From: Alphaproteobacteria bacterium
Lineage (GTDB): Bacteria; Pseudomonadota; Alphaproteobacteria; Micropepsales; Micropepsaceae
Assembly (NCBI GenBank): GCA_025924715.1
Contig: JAICHV010000012.1
Location: 22,067-86,066, forward strand
Reading direction: 5' to 3'
DNA length: 64,000 nt
The position numbers and the translations under genes are program-made. Of the stretch, positions 15,863-24,236 are shown piece after piece. The notes under the pieces were generated by a model that ran no database searches, was not told where the DNA came from, and saw only the letters and a program-made list of their open reading frames with translations. The number at the start of each line of letters is the position of its first letter. Position 1 is the stretch's first letter.

Positions 15863-17302
15863 ATGGGTAATGAGAACGAGCTGGACGGCGCGTTGGCCGG
15901 CAGCATGAAGGACTACCGGACCATTCCGGGCAACGATCTTCTCGCGCGCGTCGATGCATTTTACGACTGGCAGCAATTGCGCCGCAGGGCCGGGCTTTGG
16001 CCGCTCGGCCGTTCGACCGAGACCGGTCCGCATAGCCGCTGCCAGGCGCGCACCGACGAGGGCGGCCTGTTTGAAGGCGTCAATTTCGCCTCGCAGGATT
16101 ATCTCAGCCTTTCGCATCATCCCGCCGTTCTCGAGGTCGCGGTCCAGACCATGAAGGACTTCGGCGTCCACAGCGCGGGCTCGCCCGCGCTGGTCGGCAA
16201 CACGTCTTTGTCCCTGGCGCTGGAAAAGAAGATCGCCACGTTCCTGCAAATGGACCATGTGGCGCTGTTTCCGACCGGCTGGGCCGCGGGTTTCGGCGTC
16301 ATCAAGGGCCTGGTGCGTCCGGGCGACCATATCGTCATGGACACGCTGTCCCACGCCTGTCTGCAGGAAGGGGCCCAGGCCGCGACCAAGAACATCCATT
16401 ATTTCCGTCACAACAGCCTGGAGATGGCGCGCGAAAAGCTGGCCGCGATCCGCGCCCAGGATACCGAAAACGGCATTTTGGTGATCACCGAAAGCCTGTT
16501 TTCCATGGATTCCGACACGCCGGACATCAAGGCGCTGCAGGACCTGGCCCATGAATACAAGGCCGTCCTGGTGGTCGACGTCGCCCATGATCTGGGAAAT
16601 CTGGGCGAAGACGGACGCGGTCATATCGGCATGCAAAACATGATCGGCAAAGTCGATCTGGTCATGGGAAGCTTCTCCAAGACCTTCGCCTCCAATGGCG
16701 GCTTCGTCGCCAGCGGCAAGCGCGCGGTACGCGAATATTTGCGCTACTATGCCTCTCCCAACACCTTCTCCAATGCCATGTCGCCGGCCGCGGCGGCGAT
16801 TATCGGCAAATGCTTTGACATCGTGCAGTCGCAGGAGGGCGCCCGCCTTCGCCGCAAGCTGATGAGCAACATCGTGGCGCTGCGCGAGCTACTGCATAGC
16901 TGCAATTTCGAGACCTTCGGCGATCCTTCCGCCATTGTCTGCGTCAAGATGGGCCAGGAGAGCCTCGCCCGTTTGGTGAGCCGCCGCCTGCCGGCCAATG
17001 GCTTGCTGGCCAATCTGGTGGAATTCCCGGCGGTGCCCAAGGGACGGGCGCGTTTCCGCCTTCAGGTGATGGCGAACCACACCACCCATGACATCATCGA
17101 GGCCGTCCACCGGCTGACCGCGGCGACCGCCACGGCGCAGGAAGAGGACGAAGCCTTGCGGGCGGGCACCATCACCCTGGCGGAGCTCAAAGCGGCGCCG
17201 CTGATGGTGAGTGCGCCCCGCACCGCGCCTGCCAGCCTGCGCACCCCGGCAGCCGGTCCTGATAACAAGGCCATTGCGGGAAAGATAAAGAAGATAGCCT
17301 GA
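15863..17302 (+). CDS. Alpha-oxoamine synthase family PLP enzyme (candidate signal or lipid synthase)
   Basis: Enzyme of 479 residues from the family of 8-amino-7-oxononanoate synthase, 2-amino-3-ketobutyrate ligase, serine palmitoyltransferase and the autoinducer synthases CqsA/LqsA, which condense an amino acid with an acyl thioester. The PLP core is intact: stacking H164 (LSHACLQEGA), D239 and H242 (VVDVAHDLG), Schiff-base K273 (GSFSKTFASNGG), and the carboxylate Arg in ARFRLQVMANHT. The family DEAHS motif is DVAHD here, unlike classical serine palmitoyltransferase, and a C-terminal tail of about 60 residues is Ala/Pro-rich. No biotin or sphingolipid genes are nearby. Its place between sensor kinases and FadL/OmpW suggests a signalling product. 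The substrate is not known. Confidence 0.85.
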   Translation: MGNENELDGALAGSMKDYRTIPGNDLLARVDAFYDWQQLRRRAGLWPLGRSTETGPHSRCQARTDEGGLFEGVNFASQDYLSLSHHPAVLEVAVQTMKDFGVHSAGSPALVGNTSLSLALEKKIATFLQMDHVALFPTGWAAGFGVIKGLVRPGDHIVMDTLSHACLQEGAQAATKNIHYFRHNSLEMAREKLAAIRAQDTENGILVITESLFSMDSDTPDIKALQDLAHEYKAVLVVDVAHDLGNLGEDGRGHIGMQNMIGKVDLVMGSFSKTFASNGGFVASGKRAVREYLRYYASPNTFSNAMSPAAAAIIGKCFDIVQSQEGARLRRKLMSNIVALRELLHSCNFETFGDPSAIVCVKMGQESLARLVSRRLPANGLLANLVEFPAVPKGRARFRLQVMANHTTHDIIEAVHRLTAATATAQEEDEALRAGTITLAELKAAPLMVSAPRTAPASLRTPAAGPDNKAIAGKIKKIA

Positions 17303-17469
17303 AAATTTACCGGATATTTACGCTGCCAACCTAGAGTCGCCTCTGTCCGTTTTGATCGGGGGCAGGGGACTTTACGGCGGCGATCCGGCAATTGCCCTGG
17401 GGCAATGCTCCGGGCCGCAAGAGAGTCTTCCAAGTCCGCGAAATTGTCAGCGCTGAAGTGGAGCTCTTC

Positions 17470-18114
17470 GTGAGAAAATTGTCGGTCGTCCTGTCTACCC
17501 TTGGCTTGTTCGCCCTCTGCGCTCCGGCGCTTGCCCAGGACGCATCGCCCTGGTTTTTGCGCGCCGGCGTGGCGGATCTCATGCTCGCCGACGGCTATAC
17601 CGTCAGTGTGGGCGGCGGGCCCATTTCGGGTGCCAAATTGCATTACGGCCCCATCTACACCCCGATGGCCGAAATCGGATATTCCTTTGCGCCGGATTGG
17701 TCGGCCGTGGCGACGCTGGGCTTCCCCCCCGCCATCAGCGCCTCCGGCGCCGGTTCGCTCGCGCCCTATGGCAAGCTGGAATCCACCACCTTCGGCCCCA
17801 GCGCCTACACCATCCAGTATCAGCCCATTCACACCGGGATTGTTCGCCCCTATATCGGCGCCGGCCTCAGCTACATGATCATTTTCCGCATGCATGATGC
17901 GGTGGTCCAAAATGCCCATTTGAGCAACAACCTCGCCCCGGCTTTCGAAGTCGGCTCGGAATTCGCCCTGGATCCGCAATACGGCGTGTTTTTGGAGGCC
18001 AAAAAGGCCTTCCTGCACTCCAAAACGACCGGCACCGTGGGCGGCTATCCGCTGCTGGGCACCGCCGCTCTCGTTCCCTGGGTGTTCTCCGGGGGCATGA
18101 CGTTTCACTTCTGA
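17470..18114 (+). CDS. OmpW-family outer-membrane protein
   Basis: Protein of 214 residues with a Sec signal peptide (RKLSVVLSTLGLFALC, cleavage near ALAQ) and a small beta-barrel pattern ending in GGMTFHF with a terminal aromatic residue. Strands such as WFLRAGVADLML, YTPMAEIGYSF and VRPYIGAGLSYMI match OmpW, an eight-stranded channel that lets small hydrophobic compounds enter. GTG at 17470 is preferred because GGAG stands six bases upstream; earlier in-frame codons would hide the signal peptide. It lies between the oxoamine synthase and FadL genes on the same strand. Ligand not predictable. Confidence 0.83.
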   Translation: MRKLSVVLSTLGLFALCAPALAQDASPWFLRAGVADLMLADGYTVSVGGGPISGAKLHYGPIYTPMAEIGYSFAPDWSAVATLGFPPAISASGAGSLAPYGKLESTTFGPSAYTIQYQPIHTGIVRPYIGAGLSYMIIFRMHDAVVQNAHLSNNLAPAFEVGSEFALDPQYGVFLEAKKAFLHSKTTGTVGGYPLLGTAALVPWVFSGGMTFHF

Positions 18115-18146
18115 GAAGGCCATGTCGCCGTCTGACAGGCTGTTTT

Positions 18147-18179
18147 GGGGCCGGGCCGACCGCAAATATGACCGGCCCC
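18147..18179 (+). terminator. Possible hairpin after ompW-like gene
   Basis: GGGGCCGG (18147-18154) pairs with CCGGCCCC (18172-18179) across a 17-base loop, about 30 bases after the OmpW stop codon and followed by a pyrimidine-rich stretch. The loop is long and there is no clean T-run, so termination is only a possibility. Confidence 0.3.
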
Positions 18180-18298
18180 GGTCTGGTTCTTCCCCCGTCG
18201 CGATAGACGCGGCGGTTCGCCCTTTGTATGAAAACGTTCATTTGTTAACTATAACCAGCTAGCGTTTGAGCACTGTGCCGAATTTTGTGAGGGGATTC

Positions 18299-19585
18299 AT
18301 GGGACGCAGCGAGCGGCGGTTGTTCATGCTCGGCCTGGCAGCCTTCTCGTTTGCTCCTGCGAACGTGCATGCCTCTGCCTTCAAGGTCCGGGAAAACAGC
18401 GCAGAATCGCTGGCGACCGCCTATGCGGGCAACGCCTCGCGCGCCGACGACGTGGCCACGGTCTTCAACAATCCCGCGGGGATGAACTACCTGCCCGGCA
18501 CCCAATGGGAAGTCGGCGCTACTGTCGTGGCGCCTTCCGTGCATTTCGCCGGCAATGCGACGCTGCAGGGCAAGGCGATTTCCCAGGGCCCCGACACAAA
18601 TGCCGGGCAAGTCGCGCTCGTCCCCCATGCTTATGGCGTGTTCGATCTCAGCGACAGGCTCAAGGCCGGCATCGCCGTCACCGCCCCATTCGGCAATGCC
18701 CTGGACTATGCCAATGATTGGCCCGGCCGTTATGTGAATTTGAAGACCGCGGCGATCTCCGTCGATCTCAATCCCAACCTGTCTTACCGCATCACCGATC
18801 ACATCTCGATCGGCGGCGGCGTCTCGCTGCAATATATGAAGTTGAAGCTGTCGACCGCCCTGGCGCAGTTCGCGATTTTCGGTCCCGGTACGCCCGACGG
18901 GGTCTATATGCTCAATGTCGACAATTTCGCGGTCGGCTACAATTTTGGAATCCTGGCCGAGCCGTTCGAGGGAACGCGCATCGGCATCACGTATCGCTCC
19001 GGCATTTCCCACCCCCTGAAGGGCAAGCTCAGTTTCAGCGCAGCGACGCTTCCGGGTCTGGGCCTGGTCGGCGCGCCGGCCAGCGCCAAGATCGATGTTC
19101 CCGCCAATATCGGCGGCAGCATCACCCAGCAGCTTTTCCCCGATCTCAGCCTTTCGGCGGAAATCCAGTTGTCGCAATGGCACACCTTCAAGGAAGTGTC
19201 GGTGAACGCGCCTCCCAATCCGCAATTCCTGTTCCCCGAAGGCTACCGGGATAGCTGGATGTTCAGCGTCGGGGGCGTATATCGCTGGAATGATGATTGG
19301 TCTCTGCTTGCCGGTACCGGCTTCGATGAGTCGCCCGTGACCGATGCCTATCGCGACACCGGCGTCCCGGATGCCGGTCGTATCATGGTCGGACTTGGCG
19401 TCAGCACCAAGCTGTCCGGCGGCTACACGCTCAATGTCGGTTATTCGCATTATTTCTCGGCCGAGCACGCCAGCATGGATTCCAGCATCAATGCGCTGGA
19501 TCCCATCAGCGGGATTGTGCTGCATGGCCGCTACACCAACAGCATCGATTATCTGGGCGTCTCGCTGCGCGCCTCGGTCGAATAA
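18299..19585 (+). CDS. FadL/OmpP1/TodX-family outer-membrane transporter for hydrophobic compounds
   Basis: Outer-membrane channel of 428 residues that admits long-chain fatty acids and similar lipids. A signal peptide (LFMLGLAAFSFAPANVHA) is followed by SAFKVRENSAESLATAYAG and VFNNPAGMNYLPG, the FadL plug signature (the NPAGM motif is diagnostic). The barrel continues to a conserved end (GRYTNSIDYLGVSLRASVE). ATG at 18299 has GAGGGG five bases upstream and gives the expected short signal peptide; an upstream TTG is unlikely. In rhizobia, FadL admits long-chain acyl-homoserine lactones, so its place between the oxoamine synthase and the kinase/methyltransferase genes is notable. Function in signalling is inference. 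Confidence 0.93.
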   Translation: MGRSERRLFMLGLAAFSFAPANVHASAFKVRENSAESLATAYAGNASRADDVATVFNNPAGMNYLPGTQWEVGATVVAPSVHFAGNATLQGKAISQGPDTNAGQVALVPHAYGVFDLSDRLKAGIAVTAPFGNALDYANDWPGRYVNLKTAAISVDLNPNLSYRITDHISIGGGVSLQYMKLKLSTALAQFAIFGPGTPDGVYMLNVDNFAVGYNFGILAEPFEGTRIGITYRSGISHPLKGKLSFSAATLPGLGLVGAPASAKIDVPANIGGSITQQLFPDLSLSAEIQLSQWHTFKEVSVNAPPNPQFLFPEGYRDSWMFSVGGVYRWNDDWSLLAGTGFDESPVTDAYRDTGVPDAGRIMVGLGVSTKLSGGYTLNVGYSHYFSAEHASMDSSINALDPISGIVLHGRYTNSIDYLGVSLRASVE

Positions 19586-19769
19586 GTTCATCGCGTGCTC
19601 TGCGCAAAAGCGATTCGCGGCCGTTCATGTTATTTGACGGCGTCGCGCGCTTTAACCTTCCTTAATCCGCCGCCCCGATCTTGAGTCCACGCGAAAGTTC
19701 CTTCTACATCTGGGGGCTTGCTCCGTGTACTGCGCGCCTGCGTTGACTCTTAACGTGACAACGTAGACT

Positions 19770-19786
19770 TTAAGCTTTCATTAACC
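19770..19786 (+). promoter_or_regulatory. CtrA-type binding site upstream of PilZ-methyltransferase gene
   Basis: TTAA-GCTTTCA-TTAACC matches the full CtrA consensus TTAA-N7-TTAAC known from Caulobacter and other Alphaproteobacteria. It sits 71 bases before the ATG at 19858, and another TTAAC half-site lies at about 19750. CtrA control would link this gene to cell-cycle or motility programmes. No ctrA gene is in the window. Confidence 0.55.
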
Positions 19787-19857
19787 TGTTGGCCGGAGCC
19801 GGGGGGGCCGGAAATCCGCACGGGCGCGCGCCGGGCAGGTGCGCAAGGGGGCGGTTC

Positions 19858-21297
19858 ATGCTGGCATACGAGGAACTCAAGGGGGCGAGCGGCAAAGAGG
19901 TCTGGTTTCGGCCGCCCCGTTACGACGCACGCGTGCTGTTTCCCCAATCGCCTCCCAAGGTTCGGCTGCGCTCGGCCGTGCACAAGCTTCAGGACATCAG
20001 CCTGGGCGGCGTCGCCGTCCTGTGCAGCCAATCAGCGGACGACATTCCCGATATCGGCGATGTCCTGCCGCTCACCATCCAGCAGATGGGATTTTCGATC
20101 TTCGAAAGCGAGGCGCGGGTCTTGCGGCGCGAGGATACGGTTTTTGGATCCAAACTCGCCTTCAACTTCGTCGACAGCTTCATTGAGTTCGAAAAGCTTC
20201 TCAGCCGCAACACCCAGGCGCATATCTCGGCGCGGGCGGAAAATCCCGCCCATGATCAATTGGTGTCCCGCGAATACCGGCTGTTCTGCGCCGACGTGCT
20301 GGGAACCTTGCGCTCCTATAAGCGGGTGATCGAGGACAATGTTTCCTTGGCCCAGATGGCCAACTGCAATTTTGATTTCAACGGCTGTTATGACAGTTGC
20401 GAGGCAAAACTGCTGCAGCAATGGCGGCCGATCTGGCGCACCGGCAATGACCTGATCCGCTCCATCCGGGCCGACCGCGATGTGCTGCAGGCCACCAAGC
20501 AGTTTTCCGAACTGGTGCTGACGCCCGAATTCAGCGCCGGCGAGATCTGGAATCGCAGTTATACCAAGCCGATGGGCTATCCCGGCGATTTCGAGATCAT
20601 GAACCAGGTCTATTCCTGGCAGCCCCGGGGATCGAACGCCTATTCCATGCTGCTGCACCGGGTGGGCCTGGAAGTGGCGGAATGCATCAAGACCCGCATG
20701 GAGGTGGTCCGCAAACATATCGTGACCGCGATGGGGACCAAGATCGCCGAACGCCCGACCCGCATCATGAGCCTGGGCAGCGGTCCGGCGCGCGAGATCG
20801 AACTGGCGCTGGCCGGTGCGCGCACCTTTGACGGGCGGGTCGAATTCACCCTGATCGATCAGGAGACCGCGGCGCTGCGTTACGCCTTCGAGAAAACCTA
20901 TCCCTCGATCATGCGCATGCAGGGGCGCGCGCGCCTGCAATGCGTCAATACCTCCTTCACCGATATCCTGCGGGGCTTTAACGCGCTGGACGATATGCCG
21001 CCGCAGGACCTGATCTATTCGGTCGGCCTGCTCGATTATCTGACCGACCGCCGCGCCGCCATGCTGGTGCACCGGCTGTACAATGCCTTGGCCCCCGGCG
21101 GTTTGCTGATCATCGGCAATATGAACGAAACGCCGCTCAGCAATTTGTGGCCGATGGAGTGCATCGTCGACTGGTCGCTTTATTACCGCGACCAGGACGA
21201 GATGCTGAATTGGGCGGCGCCGCTGCGCCCGGCCCAGGCCTGGACCGAGACCGAGCCCACCGAACGGGTCCGGCTGCTGTTCATCCGCAAACCTTAA
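19858..21297 (+). CDS. PilZ domain-SAM methyltransferase fusion protein
   Basis: Protein of 479 residues. The N-terminal 115 residues resemble a PilZ c-di-GMP-binding domain, with DISLGG (46-51) matching the DxSxxG motif; the Arg part of the site is less clear. A helical middle region contains SYTKPMGYPGDFEIMNQVY. The C-terminal half is a class I SAM-dependent methyltransferase with motif I at IMSLGSGPAREIE (303-315) and acidic motif II in FTLIDQE. From memory, the KPMGYPGD region resembles proteins annotated as 3-hydroxypalmitate methyl ester (PhcB-like) synthesis enzymes; a database search is needed. A kinase and a receiver follow on the same strand, an order like phcB-phcS-phcR. ATG at 19858 is preceded by GGGGGCGG. 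Confidence 0.75.
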   Translation: MLAYEELKGASGKEVWFRPPRYDARVLFPQSPPKVRLRSAVHKLQDISLGGVAVLCSQSADDIPDIGDVLPLTIQQMGFSIFESEARVLRREDTVFGSKLAFNFVDSFIEFEKLLSRNTQAHISARAENPAHDQLVSREYRLFCADVLGTLRSYKRVIEDNVSLAQMANCNFDFNGCYDSCEAKLLQQWRPIWRTGNDLIRSIRADRDVLQATKQFSELVLTPEFSAGEIWNRSYTKPMGYPGDFEIMNQVYSWQPRGSNAYSMLLHRVGLEVAECIKTRMEVVRKHIVTAMGTKIAERPTRIMSLGSGPAREIELALAGARTFDGRVEFTLIDQETAALRYAFEKTYPSIMRMQGRARLQCVNTSFTDILRGFNALDDMPPQDLIYSVGLLDYLTDRRAAMLVHRLYNALAPGGLLIIGNMNETPLSNLWPMECIVDWSLYYRDQDEMLNWAAPLRPAQAWTETEPTERVRLLFIRKP

Positions 21298-21470
21298 AGG
21301 CCGCGGCCCAAAACTGGCTCGAAATGGGTCAAGGTTCCGTGGGTCCGGGCAAGGCGGCCGGACCTGCAACCCTGAGTTAACCCGGGCTTGCCGCTTCGTT
21401 AACCGGTCCTGGTTTAGTCTCTCAGCGCAGTCCTCCCGGATGACGTCCGAGGGGGCGCTCGAGACATGCG

Positions 21471-22949
21471 ATGAACCCTGTTCCGAAGGCCGCCTTCGAA
21501 TTTCGTGAAGACCCCGCCGCTCTCAAACGCGCGGCGATGCCTCAGCCTGTGGATGAGCAAAGCTTCGAGCTGCAAGGCCTGTGGCTGAAATTCGTCGATC
21601 CCGCCGTGGAGGAAACCTTCACCCGGGAGACCTTCGTGCGATCCCTGGTCTTCATTCGCGCCTATCTTCTGGCCGGCACCGGGCTTTATATCGCTTTCGG
21701 TTTTCTGGATGCGCTGGTCGGCGGCAGCGCCACGCATATCTTGATGGCGATCCGCTACGGCGTCGTCTGCCCGATCCTGCTGGCGATATTCGGCCTGACC
21801 TATTTCCCGATCTTCCAGCGGTTCGGGCAACCGGTGCTATGTGCCGCAATGCTGGCCTCGGGCATGGGCGTGGTGGCGATGACCGCGATCATGCCGGCGC
21901 CCTATAACAGCCAATATTATGCCGGCATCATCATGGTGGTGATGTATTGCGGCAGCCTGATCCGCCTCAAATACCGATATAGCGTGATGATCTCGGTATT
22001 CCTAGTTGCCAGCTACCAGGTCACCGCCATTCTGCTCGATCCCATCCCGGAAAGCGCCCTGGTCAGCAACGACTTCTTTCTGGTCATGGCGAACCTGGTC
22101 GCCCTGTTCTCCGGCTATATCCAGGAACTCTATATCCGCCGCACCTATGCCAGCCGCAAGATCATCGAGCTGAAGAACGATTTCACCTCCATCCTGCTGC
22201 GCGAGGCCAACCAGGCGAACCGGGCCAAGAGCGAATTTCTGGGCAATATGGGGCATGAACTGCGCACCCCGCTCAACGCCATTATCGGTTTTTCCGATAT
22301 CATCCGTCATGGTCTCAAAGGTCCGCTCAACAACAGCTTCTATGAAGAATATATCGTCGATATCAACAATAGCGGCATGAAGCTTCTGGCGATCGTCAAT
22401 GACGTACTCGATTATACGAGAGCCGAATCCGGCAAGCTCGATCTGGCACGCGATATTTTCGACCTCGGCGACCTCTTCAACGACTGCGTCGAAAACTACC
22501 GCAGCATGGCCGAGCAGAAAGGCGCCACCATCGCCCTGTCCCAATCCCATCCGGTGACCATCGTCGCGGACCGAAGGCTATTCTCGCAGGTGATTCTCAA
22601 ATTGCTGTCGAACGCGGTCAAATTCTCCCGTTCCAAGGGCGAGGTGCGGATTTCCTATTGCGACCACGGCGCGAGCGGTCTGACGATCGAAATCGCCGAT
22701 GACGGCATCGGCATCGACGCCAAGGATATCGACAGGGTGCTTAATCCCTTTGAGCAGGTGGAAAGCGCTTATGCGCGGAGCAATGGCGGCGCCGGTCTGG
22801 GTCTGTCCTTCGCCAAAAAGCTCACGGAATTGCATGACGGTTCGCTCAGTCTGGCGAGCGCGCTGGGGCAGGGCACCTGCATCACCTTGCGACTGCCGGC
22901 TTCGCGCGTCGTGCGGGACGCGGCCGCGCCGGTGGCCGCCGCGGGCTGA
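21471..22949 (+). CDS. Membrane sensor histidine kinase (intact), six-helix sensor
   Basis: Kinase of 492 residues with an N-terminal cytoplasmic stretch, six predicted transmembrane helices (about 57-222), a short coiled linker, and a full transmitter: H262 in [19 protein letters not shown] box ILKLLSNAVKF, DDGIGI, GGAGLGLSFAKK. The sensor has YYAGIIMVVMYCG and RLKYRYSVMIS patterns and differs from the SPFL-type sensor of the three kinases upstream. It follows the PilZ-methyltransferase gene by 173 bases and precedes a receiver by 42, so kinase and receiver probably form a pair. GTTAACC occurs twice in the upstream gap. The ligand is unknown. Confidence 0.9.
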   Translation: MNPVPKAAFEFREDPAALKRAAMPQPVDEQSFELQGLWLKFVDPAVEETFTRETFVRSLVFIRAYLLAGTGLYIAFGFLDALVGGSATHILMAIRYGVVCPILLAIFGLTYFPIFQRFGQPVLCAAMLASGMGVVAMTAIMPAPYNSQYYAGIIMVVMYCGSLIRLKYRYSVMISVFLVASYQVTAILLDPIPESALVSNDFFLVMANLVALFSGYIQELYIRRTYASRKIIELKNDFTSILLREANQANRAKSEFLGNMGHELRTPLNAIIGFSDIIRHGLKGPLNNSFYEEYIVDINNSGMKLLAIVNDVLDYTRAESGKLDLARDIFDLGDLFNDCVENYRSMAEQKGATIALSQSHPVTIVADRRLFSQVILKLLSNAVKFSRSKGEVRISYCDHGASGLTIEIADDGIGIDAKDIDRVLNPFEQVESAYARSNGGAGLGLSFAKKLTELHDGSLSLASALGQGTCITLRLPASRVVRDAAAPVAAAG

Positions 22950-22991
22950 CCACGTGATCACGAGTTTTTTCATTCAAAGGCAAACTGACCT

Positions 22992-23480
22992 ATGGCGGAT
23001 CCGGCCTATCACAATTTGCGTGTCCTGATTGTCGACGACAACGCGACCATGCGTGACCTGCTGCGGCGCCTGCTCGCCTCCCTGGGCGTGCGCGATATCG
23101 TGCAAGCGGCGGACGGTAATGGCGGCCTGGAATCGCTGCGCTTAAGCAAATTCGACGTCATCCTGTCGGATCTGGAGATGGCGCCGATGGACGGGATCGA
23201 ATTCACCCGCCAAGTGCGCACGTCGCCCACCAGTCCCAATCCCTATGTTCCGATCGTCATGATCACGGGTCATACTGAAATGAACCGCGTTCACGCCGCT
23301 CGCGACGCCGGCATCAACGAATTCGTGGTCAAACCGATCACGCTGAAAAATCTCTCCGCGCGACTGATCGAAATCGTCGAGCGGCCGCGTCCCTTTGTGC
23401 GCTCGGGCGATTATGTCGGCCCCGACCGGCGCCGCAAAAAGCGCGCCGGACCCGGGCCGACCAGGCGCAAGGACGACTAG
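22992..23480 (+). CDS. Single-domain response regulator with GPDRRR tail
   Basis: Receiver of 162 residues with the full active site: VDDN near residue 15, acceptor D60 in DVILSDLEMAPMDG, Thr in IVMITGHTE, Lys in FVVKPIT. After the receiver fold comes a basic tail with YVGPDRRRKK, also seen in the pseudo-receiver at 9977-10501. No DNA-binding or enzymatic output domain is present. It starts 42 bases after the kinase at 21471-22949, its likely partner. It may relay phosphate to the Hpt protein at 11707-12558, which is inference. Confidence 0.92.
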   Translation: MADPAYHNLRVLIVDDNATMRDLLRRLLASLGVRDIVQAADGNGGLESLRLSKFDVILSDLEMAPMDGIEFTRQVRTSPTSPNPYVPIVMITGHTEMNRVHAARDAGINEFVVKPITLKNLSARLIEIVERPRPFVRSGDYVGPDRRRKKRAGPGPTRRKDD

Positions 23481-23481
23481 A

Positions 23482-24069
23482 TCACGCGCGGGGGCGGCCG
23501 CGATAGGTCCAGATATGGGCGGGAGGGAAATTCTTCCACACCATCTGGCCGCTCACGGCAATGTTGCCGGCGGGCGGGATGATCGGCGGGCGGAAACTGA
23601 AGGTCAGCTGGACAAAGATTTTCGCCCCCGCGGCGGCGAGCGCCTGTGACAGCAAAGCCTGCCGCATCGCTTGCGGGAAATTGAGCATGGGCAAGCCGCT
23701 GACCACCGCGCAGATCGGCTCCTTGACGATGGCGCGGAATTGAAAAGCGTCGTCGCAGCGCACCCGCACGCCGGGGCAATGGCGGCGCACCGCCTGGGCC
23801 AGGATCGGTTCATATTCTATGGCCAGGATCCGCTCCGGCGCGAAGCCGCGATCGATCAGCGCCTGGGTGATCGCGCCCGTCCCCGGGCCCAGCTCGAGCA
23901 GCGTACCGGACCACCCGGGGTCGACCTCTGCGGCAATCGCCCGGGCAAGGGTGGCGCTGGAGGGCGTGGGCGAGGAAACGGCGCGCGGATTCTTGAGCAG
24001 CCCACCCAGAAAGACCAGATAATCGCTTGCCGGGTTTTTCCCACTTCGAATTTGCGCTGTCTCGGTCAT
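23482..24069 (-). CDS. PmtA-like phospholipid N-methyltransferase
   Basis: SAM-dependent methyltransferase of 195 residues. Motif I is LLELGPGTGAITQALIDRG, the acidic residue of motif II is in ILAIEYEP, and VVSGLPMLNFP matches the post-motif region of bacterial phosphatidylethanolamine methyltransferases, which resemble rRNA adenine dimethylases. It would methylate PE towards phosphatidylcholine at the inner membrane. ATG at 24069 (MTETAQIR) has GGGGG five bases upstream; the longer frame is not needed. It converges on the receiver gene with one base between the stop codons. An rRNA methyltransferase role is less likely given the short length. Confidence 0.72.
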   Translation of the reverse strand: MTETAQIRSGKNPASDYLVFLGGLLKNPRAVSSPTPSSATLARAIAAEVDPGWSGTLLELGPGTGAITQALIDRGFAPERILAIEYEPILAQAVRRHCPGVRVRCDDAFQFRAIVKEPICAVVSGLPMLNFPQAMRQALLSQALAAAGAKIFVQLTFSFRPPIIPPAGNIAVSGQMVWKNFPPAHIWTYRGRPRA

Positions 24070-24236
24070 CAAATCCCCCAAAGCGACAGGCAGACTTGGC
24101 CGGCCCGGCGTGCTGCACCGTCCCTCAACGCACCATGGCGCGGTTCGATCCCCTCGGCGCGGCGCCCTGGCCCGGCGGCAAATTTTGTCCCGAAGAAAAC
24201 GGGAACAAAGCTGCATCGTCTGCGCGTTAGCAGGGG

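Noticed and set aside
15863..17302. Serine palmitoyltransferase assignment for the oxoamine synthase
   Set aside because: The DEAHS motif differs (DVAHD), and no acyl carrier or ceramide genes are near, so only the family can be stated.
19743..19769. TTGACT and TAGACT as a promoter before the PilZ-methyltransferase gene
   Set aside because: The spacing is 15 bases, below the usual 16-18, and the match is weak; only the CtrA-type site is kept.
20032..21369. Minus-strand open frame across the PilZ-methyltransferase gene
   Set aside because: Shadow of a gene with clear domains; low-complexity translation.
6765..23480. LuxI/LuxR quorum-sensing genes within the signalling island
   Set aside because: No LuxI-like synthase or LuxR-type HTH protein was found; any quorum-like role would be through a different chemistry.
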